Shown here: positions 57,201-64,000 of the stretch, piece by piece
Position numbering within the stretch: the stretch's first letter is position 1
Layout: every line of letters begins with the position of its first letter
DNA from: Galdieria partita
Lineage: Eukaryota > Rhodophyta > Bangiophyceae > Galdieriales > Galdieriaceae
Assembly (NCBI GenBank): GCA_025991245.1
Contig: BQMJ01000019.1
Span: forward strand, 202,877-266,876
Direction of reading: 5' to 3'
Length of the DNA: 64,000 bases
Position numbers and translations under genes: made by a program
Notes under the pieces: model-generated
Database searches by the model: none
Told to the model about the DNA's origin: nothing
What the model saw: the letters and a program-made list of their open reading frames with translations, nothing else

Positions 57201-57944
57201 AAGAAGAGACAGTAGTACTAGATAAGAAATGATCAAAAAAGTGAACTTTCTAAAATGTGCGCAAAGAGCCTATATGACGATTGAAACTTCTAATTCAGTC
57301 ATTCTTATAAAATAATGATAGAACAAAGATCTATGGCAAAAGAGTACGCACATAAAAAACCAACAAATTGATTCGGAGTTTGACAATGTTGAGAATAGAT
57401 AAAAGGCGGCCCGAAAAGTTTACCAAAACACAAAGTTTTGCTTTTGGAAATCCAGGAATACCATAAAATTGTTCACATTTTGCTAAATATGTATAGCGAC
57501 ACAATACTTCAAGTTAGGGGTACTCACAGAATGAAACAAGCAGTACCTTTAGGCCGTTAGAAAGTAAAAACTACCTACCAATTGTTTACATTTTCAATAG
57601 CACTGCAGCGTAAAATACCATAAATAGGCTAAATAACGATACGTAGAATTTTGCTATATAAGACAGATTTTAAATGACGATTCTCATACGGTAAGGTTCA
57701 GTCATGAAGACCTTGGTGAAGCAATCGAAAGAAAAGTTTCGAGTCTATTCAAACTGAAAGAAAATTATTATGTATACACTGAAGACAGCAACGACCTTAA
57801 TAAGAGAAATTAATAAAAAAATATCATTATCGCTACTATATAGAACCTATGTGAAAAGAGAAATTCAACGAAAAAGCTACTATGTCACCAATGCATAAAA
57901 ATTTAAAGAAATTTCAAAACTTGTGACAACAAAAGAAAAAGAAA
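54211..57944. other. A-rich gene-free subtelomeric DNA with degraded repeat copies
   Basis: 3.7 kb without genes. Weakly similar segments containing a TACTCACAGAATGAAA...AGAAAGTAAAA core occur near 55120 and 57520, with a looser one near 56270. They look like old, diverged members of the repeat family that is better preserved from 57.9 kb on. Confidence 0.5.
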
Positions 57945-59280
57945 AAAGATTTCAACATTTTAGTTTCAGTTCTATCACATCGGCATTAAAGAAAAGGTAT
58001 TGAAGAGAAATTTATGCAATATATCAACGGCGAATGGGTGATTTTTGCATTATTAGGCCTACATTTGTTTCTAGGGTTTATAAAGGGAACAATACAACGA
58101 CCAATTTTACAAGAAAACTATAGAATAAACAATAGAGAAATAGAGATTTGAGAATATATTGAAGAGTTTCCATGTACCACTTGTTCCTTACATCATCGGT
58201 ACCATGAATCTGTCCTCGTCAGGCAGATATTTCTCAACCTTGTGAAACGAAGTAAAAAAGTTACAGCAATCTGCTCACAGAGAAAAAAAATACAATACCT
58301 TTGATGAACGGGAATTTAGTAACTATATCACATAGAAATACAGAAGAAAAAATGTTTTTTTCTCATTGTGGAAAAGTAGTAAAAAGGAATGACAATCCAT
58401 GAAAACAACAATGAAAGCAGCAAAATACCAAGAAATGAAAATGTTACATAGTGGCAGATTGTTCTAATTTTGCGACGACTTGTTCGCGTACATTGCTTGC
58501 ACCTTAAACGTCACCAGAAAGGTACCATTTAAACGAACCACCTAGAATCTCGAAACAATACAAAAGTAGCAGAAAATTGTGCATTTTTAATAAAATTTGA
58601 ACTTAAGAAGGAATGTAAAAAACTAACTATAGTTTTCAATCCAAAAAAAGTTTAAACAAGATGTAGCCGACAGGAAACCAAACTTGGTCCGTAGCACAGC
58701 AAGCATAAAAAATAAAACAATACGTAACTATTCTTTGGCAAAAGAACATAAATAAGAAACCGGACATAAACAATTCATTCTGCCCACTCCTACTTTGAGA
58801 CTACTAGAGCTCAGTGAACCGAAAAACTAGGTACGTTTTGGCTGAATGCAATAAGTATTTTTTCCTCATTTTGATTTTATAATACTTCATTAGGGTATAC
58901 TTTCAAGTTAAATATGCATACTTACCTAAAAGCTCAAATACTATTGGAAGATATTAACAGGTTGATTCAAGGTAAATTCATCCAATATAAGAAAGCAAAA
59001 GGATACTTCACCAATTAGATTCGGCACAAATAAAACACGAAGCAAAATATCATATTATGAAAAAAAAACAAGTAATTTGCAATGAGTCAATCAAGAACGA
59101 AGGTAATGTTGCTAACGATAACAAAAAAGCAACCATTCAAAAAAAATGCTCACAATTTCTAAACAGCTCAAAATTTCGAATTATTGCAAAGCAACAGAGA
59201 AATTCCTTAACTCAAAAGGGCGTTGAATTAAAAATAGCAACCTAAAATTTTAGCTAAATACCCGTAGTAAACAACAAATA
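57945..59280. repeat. Subtelomeric repeat module A, copy 1
   Basis: About 1.34 kb matching 60255-61595 at an offset of roughly 2315 bases, with estimated identity by eye around 80-85%. Shared landmarks include TTTATGCAATATATCAA, GAAAACAACAATGAAAGCAG and TTAAATATGCATA. No coding sequence. Confidence 0.8.
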
Positions 59281-60150
59281 CAAACAGACGCAGAAATAGC
59301 ACACAAGGCAAGTCATATGATCGTTGGCAAAACAAGTAGCACAGTTTGAGAATTAGCTACTTTTACGAAACTAAAAGCTAAAGTAAAGGTATTGATAGAA
59401 CCAATTCGTTTTTTTTCTCCAATGCATTGAGATTTCCTAATAAATCTTCAAATGCGGATGACCTGGAGCAGGACAATACGAATTATATTTCAGGGTTTAT
59501 TAATTTTTTTTAATTTTATTACTGCTTCTAACAAAAGTCACATACTATAGAAAGAAACTAACAGGATACAAAAAGGAACATTCATCCAACAGAATAAATC
59601 AAAAGGATCGTTCACCCAATCAATACGGCTTCACAAGAATAAGTAAAGAACAATAATAAAAAGCTTTAATAAATGGCTCTGCAACAAAATCAATAAAAAC
59701 GAGAGTTTCAAGGCAACAATCATCCCACAAAAAATTTCAATCAAACAAACCACTTCAAATTTTAAACCAACGCAACACGACATGAAAATGCCTAAAAACA
59801 AATGAAGGACAATCATAAGTAAAAAGCAAAATCAAAACTTTTTCGTATCGTTTCCAAATATTCATGCAATATATCTCAAATACAAATATAATGGAAAAAC
59901 AACCCACAAGAACAGTCTCCAAAACGCCACCAAACACTCAGTAGAGTTTTCAAATAATAATACTAGACTAATGGCAAACGAAGAGGATTGATAGAATTAA
60001 GAAACTTTCGTTTAAAATGCAATTAAGAGAAAAAATGCAGTAAATTGTAAATTAATGTGTAGGCTGGCAGAAGGGAGTGGGCATTTTTCTTTCTTATTCA
60101 GGTTTTACTGAAGGATTATTATTGGGTACATAAAAACGCCTCAACAAAAG
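59281..60150. repeat. Subtelomeric repeat module B, copy 1
   Basis: About 870 bases. It begins with a CAAACAGACGCAGAAATAGC-like landmark and ends near TTTTTCTTTCTTATTCAGG followed by a TTTACTGA-type telomere-like tail. It carries a degenerate telomere-like CAGGGTTTATTAA at about 59490. Confidence 0.8.
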
Positions 60151-60254
60151 AAGGACAATCACCAGCTAAAAGCAAAATATAAACTTTCTCTATACGCTTC
60201 CAAGTACTTATGCAAAATATACCTCGAATAGAGCTATAAGGAAAAAATATCACG

Positions 60255-61595
60255 CAAGAAAGATTTCAGCAATTCAGTTTCAGTTCAACTATATTGGCAT
60301 TATGAAACGGTATTGAAGAAAAGTTTATGCAATATATCAAAGGGGAAAAGGCAATTTTTGTATTATAAGGGCTACACTTGTTTCTAAAGTTTATTAAAGG
60401 AACAACACAAATACCAATTTTACAAGGAAGCCATAGAATAATAAGCATATAAAGAAATAGAAACTTGAGAATACATTGAAGAATTTCCATATGTTCCTTA
60501 CATCATCAGTACCTTGAACCTGTTCTCGTCCTGCAGATATTTGTCGACCGTGTGAAACGAAGTAAAAAAGTTACAGCAAACTGCTCAGAGAGAAAAAAAT
60601 ACAATACTTTTGATGAAACTAAATTTAGTAACTAAACCACATTGAAATACAGAAGAAAAAATATTTTTTTCTCATTGGAGGAAAAGTAGTACAAAGGAGG
60701 GACAATCCTTGAAAACAACAATGAAAGCAGTAAAAAACAAAGAAATGAAAATGTTAATAATGTCAGATTGCTCTATTGTTGCAACGACTTGTTCACGTAC
60801 ATGCTTGCGCCTTACACATATGACACCAGAAGGTTACCATTCAAACGAATCACTTAAATTCTCGAAACAACACAAAAGAAGCAAAAATTTATGAACTCCA
60901 AAGAAAATCTGAACTAAACGAGGAATGTAACAACTAAGTCTAGTTTCCAATCCAAAAAAAGCTTAAACAAAGTGTAGCGTACAGGAAACCAACCTTGGTC
61001 AGAAGCACAACGAGCATAAAAAATAAAACAAGACGTAACTATTCCTTGGCAAAAAACATAAATAAGAAACCAGACATAAACACTTAACTCTGCACACTCC
61101 TACTTTGATACTACTAGAGTGCAATGAATCAAAAACTAGGTATTTCTTGGCTGAAAGCAAAAAACATTATTCCCTACTTTCTGTTTTATTATGCTTGATT
61201 AGGGTATAATTTCTAGTTAAATATGCATATTTACATAAAAGTTCAAATACTATAGGAAGGTATTAACAGGGTCAATGAAGGTAAATTCAGCCATTACCAG
61301 AAACCAAAAGAACTTTTTACTAAATACATTCGGCAAAAATAACAGGTAAAGCGAAGTATCACAATGTGAAAAAAAGAATATTTATTTACTGTACCACTCG
61401 TTCAATTAAGAACGAAGGTAATAATGCTAGCAACAAGAAAAAGGAACCATTGAAGAAAAATGCTCACGATTTCGAAAAAGCTCACAATTTCGAATTACTG
61501 CGAAGCAACAGAGAAATTCCCTAACTAGAAAGGGCTTTGAATTAAAAATAGCATCCTAAAATTTTACCTAAATACCCGTAGCAACCCAGAGATAC
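60255..61595. repeat. Subtelomeric repeat module A, copy 2
   Basis: Second copy of the module at 57945-59280, same orientation, with many scattered substitutions and small indels. Confidence 0.8.
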
Positions 61596-62455
61596 AAACA
61601 TACGCAGCAATAGCCCACAAGGCAAGTCATTTGATCCGTGGCAAAAAAAGTAGCACAGTTTGAGAATTCATTATTTTTACGAAACTAAAATCGAAAGTAA
61701 AGGTCTTGATAGAACCAATTCGCTTTCTTTCCCAATGCATTGAGATGACCGAGACCTGGATAAATGTTCAAATACGAATGGTCTAGTAAAGGGCAATGGG
61801 AATTTTACTTATCAGGCTTACTAAGTTATATAACTTTTCTTATCAAAAAACAGATACCCTTGAAAGATATTAATAGGATGACTAAAAGAACATCCAACCA
61901 ATATAGAAAATCAAAAAGGTTCTACATTGGATGAATACAGCTTCAATAAAAAGAAAGAAAAAAGGTCGGTAATAAAAGATTTAATAATTTGCTGTAAATT
62001 TTGTGAAAAATTGATGAGGCTAATAAGGCTAAAATCAACCGAGAAAAATTTTCATTGAAGCAAACCTCTTAAAATTTTTAATCAACTCAACACAACAGAA
62101 AAATGCCTGAACAAAAGAAAAACGATCACCAATTAAAGAGAAAATGGAAAAATTTTCTTCAAGGATTCAAGTGTTCACGCAGCAAAACTCCAATGCATAA
62201 ACAAAACGAAGCACACAACAAAAGTCATATGGCCATTCAAAAAACTCTTATAAAATTTTGCTACATAAATTAATTATACTAGAAGTAAATATAAAACGGT
62301 TGATAGAATTAAAGGACTTTCTTCTCTGATGCATTCAATAGAAAAGTGAATCGTAAAATATGTGTAGCCTGGCAAAGAAGAGTATGCATTTTTCTTTCTT
62401 ATTCAGGTTTTACTGAGGTTTTACTATGCGGTCTAGTTATGGTTTACTATTAGGT
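61596..62455. repeat. Subtelomeric repeat module B, copy 2
   Basis: Second copy of the module at 59281-60150, same orientation. The tail has TTACTGAGGTTTTAC and GGTTTACTATTAGG, both telomere-like. Confidence 0.8.
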
Positions 62456-62549
62456 CTTGGTAGGGAATACCTAAACTCAAAAAGGCCTCAAAAAATAGCA
62501 TCTCAAAATTTTCCCTAAATTTCCAGGTTTTCCCGTAATCAACAACAAA

Positions 62550-63420
62550 TACAAAAATACGCAGAAATAGCTCAAGGCTAGTCATTTGATCGCTGGCAAA
62601 ACAAGAAACACAGTTTTGAGAATTAATTACTTTCACCAGACTAAAAGCAAAAGTAAAGGTCATGGTAGAACCAATTCACTTTCTTTCTTTAAGCATTGTG
62701 ATGACAGAAAACCTAATAAATCTTCAAATGCGGACGTTTTGTTACAGGACAATGGGAACTTTCTTATCAGGGTTTATTAAGTTTTATTAAGGTTTATTAC
62801 TATTTTTATCCAAAGTCACATACTACAGAAAAATATTACCTGGATGAATAAGGGAACATTCATCGATAATAAGAAAGCTCGAGGATCCTTACACAATATA
62901 TAGGGCTATAACTAAGAACGAAGAAAAACGATGTGTAATAAACGCTTTAATAATTTGATTTACAACTTGGTCAATAAAAGATGACAATGACAAAGTAACA
63001 GTTACAACAAAGAAAACTGCATTTAAGTGAATCGCTTAAAATTTTTAATCAACACAAAACAACAGAAAAATGCCTAAACGCCAAAGGACAACCACTGAAT
63101 AAAAGCAAAATGAAAACATTTTCTTTACATTTCCAGTACTCTCGCAATATGACTCAAATACAAACGTAACCAAAAAGAACCAATAAAAGAAGTCACAACG
63201 TCATCTTCAAGATACCCATAAAAATTTGCGACAAAGCTGATTACATTAGAAGCAAGGAGAAAAAGCTTGATAAAATTAAGAGGATCCTCGAATGCATATA
63301 TGAAAAAAAAGCTAAATGAATTGCAAAATATGTGTAGTCTGGCCGAAGGGAGTATGCATTTTTTCTTCTTATTCAGATTGTACTGAGGGTTTACGGTCTA
63401 CTTATGGTTTACTATTAGGT
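62550..63420. repeat. Subtelomeric repeat module B, copy 3
   Basis: Third copy of module B, directly after copy 2 without an intervening module A. It contains the landmark GAACCAATTCACTTTC, a CAGGGTTTATTAAG tract near 62770, and the TTATTCAG tail that runs into the telomere. Confidence 0.8.
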
Positions 63421-63461
63421 TTTATTAGAGGATATTAAGGAATATTCGGGTCTATTATTGT

Positions 63462-64000
63462 CTATTAGGGTTTATTTAAGGCTTTATTTAGGCTTTATTT
63501 AGGCTTTATTTAGGCTTTATTAGGCTTTATTTAGGCTTTATTAGGCTTTATTTAGGGTTTATTAGGGTTTATTAGGGTTTATTTAGGGTTTATTAGGGTT
63601 TATTAGGGTTTATTAGGGTTTATTAGGGTTTATTTAGGGTTTATTTAGGGTTTATTTAGGGTTTATTTAGGGTTTATTAGGGTTTATTAGGGTTTATTTA
63701 GGGTTTATTAGGGTTTATTAGGGTTTATTAGGGTTTATTAGGGTTTATTTAGGGTTTATTTAGGGTTTATTAGGGTTTATTAGGGTTTATTAGGGTTTAT
63801 TTAGGGTTTATTAGGGTTTATTAGGGTTTATTAGGGTTTATTAGGGTTTATTAGGGTTTATTAGGGTTTATTAGGGTTTATTTAGGGTTTATTTAGGGTT
63901 TATTTAGGGTTTATTTAGGGTTTATTAGGGTTTATTAGGGTTTATTAGGGTTTATTAGGGTTTATTAGGGTTTATTAGGGTTTATTTAGGGTTTATTAGG
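63462..64000 (+). repeat. Telomere, TTTATT(T)AGGG
   Basis: About 540 bases of head-to-tail 10- and 11-base units, TTTATTAGGG and TTTATTTAGGG, in irregular mixture, G-rich strand reading toward the window end, so the chromosome end lies to the right. The innermost units (about 63470-63550) carry GGC in place of GGG, about seven of them, a typical proximal variant zone. I recall a TTATT(T)AGGG type proposed for Galdieria sulphuraria, which fits. Confidence 0.97.

Noticed and set aside
59447-59465. CCTAATAAA-like match considered as a telomerase RNA template
   Set aside because: It sits in repeat module B (also at about 62710), is too short and lies in degenerate repeats without a conserved RNA context.
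1-64000. CRISPR arrays, bacterial operons or Shine-Dalgarno sites
   Set aside because: None seen. Spliceosomal introns and a telomere show this is a nuclear eukaryotic chromosome.

Overview
The window is nuclear DNA from the right end of a eukaryotic chromosome. Genes carry short spliceosomal introns (mostly 43-84 nt, clear GT..AG), the DNA is AT-rich, one tRNA gene has an intron in its D-arm, and the sequence ends in a telomere of mixed TTTATTAGGG and TTTATTTAGGG units. Together these point to a cyanidiophycean red alga, most likely Galdieria. The genus is inferred, mainly from the telomere type, intron size and protein styles.

From 1 to about 34.4 kb is a dense, ordinary gene region. In order: a kinesin-7 motor (cut by the window edge), a small bacterial-like conserved protein, a HisN phosphatase fused to a YicC domain, a ZIF-like MFS transporter, an F-box/ConA-like/ZZ protein, a TDT/SSU1-type transporter, a divergent actin, a uL10-like ribosomal protein, a PNUTS-like PP1 regulator, a mitochondrial oxoglutarate/malate-type carrier, VPS39, a TPR protein, an SLC25A38-type carrier, MED20, RPA1, a second copy of the TPR-end and carrier block, a TRAF-zinc-finger bZIP protein, an unknown small protein and a second TPR protein. 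A 2.45 kb block (21.9-24.4 kb) is repeated almost perfectly at 28.4-30.8 kb and brackets MED20 and RPA1. Splice junctions given here were read by eye and checked for frame.

From 34.4 to 46.4 kb the gene density drops. I find one tRNA-Met(CAT) with a 14-nt D-arm intron and one large P-loop NTPase gene with a SAM-like tail. The rest is AT-rich sequence without recognisable genes.

From about 46.4 to 54.2 kb is an intron-less, compact, virus-like island. It has a Crypton-type tyrosine recombinase, an overlapping GCR1_C-like DNA-binding ORF, three large beta-rich structural-type genes on the minus strand (one fibre-like) and a set of small membrane proteins on the plus strand. Several genes carry frameshifts and in-frame stops, so it looks like a decaying integrated element. 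Two of the structural genes share a motif that I associate with surface or virion-like proteins of acidophilic archaea. This is the most unusual part of the window.

From 54.2 to 63.4 kb is A-rich subtelomeric DNA without genes. It contains a repeat family arranged A-B-A-B-B, and the telomere follows to the end of the window.
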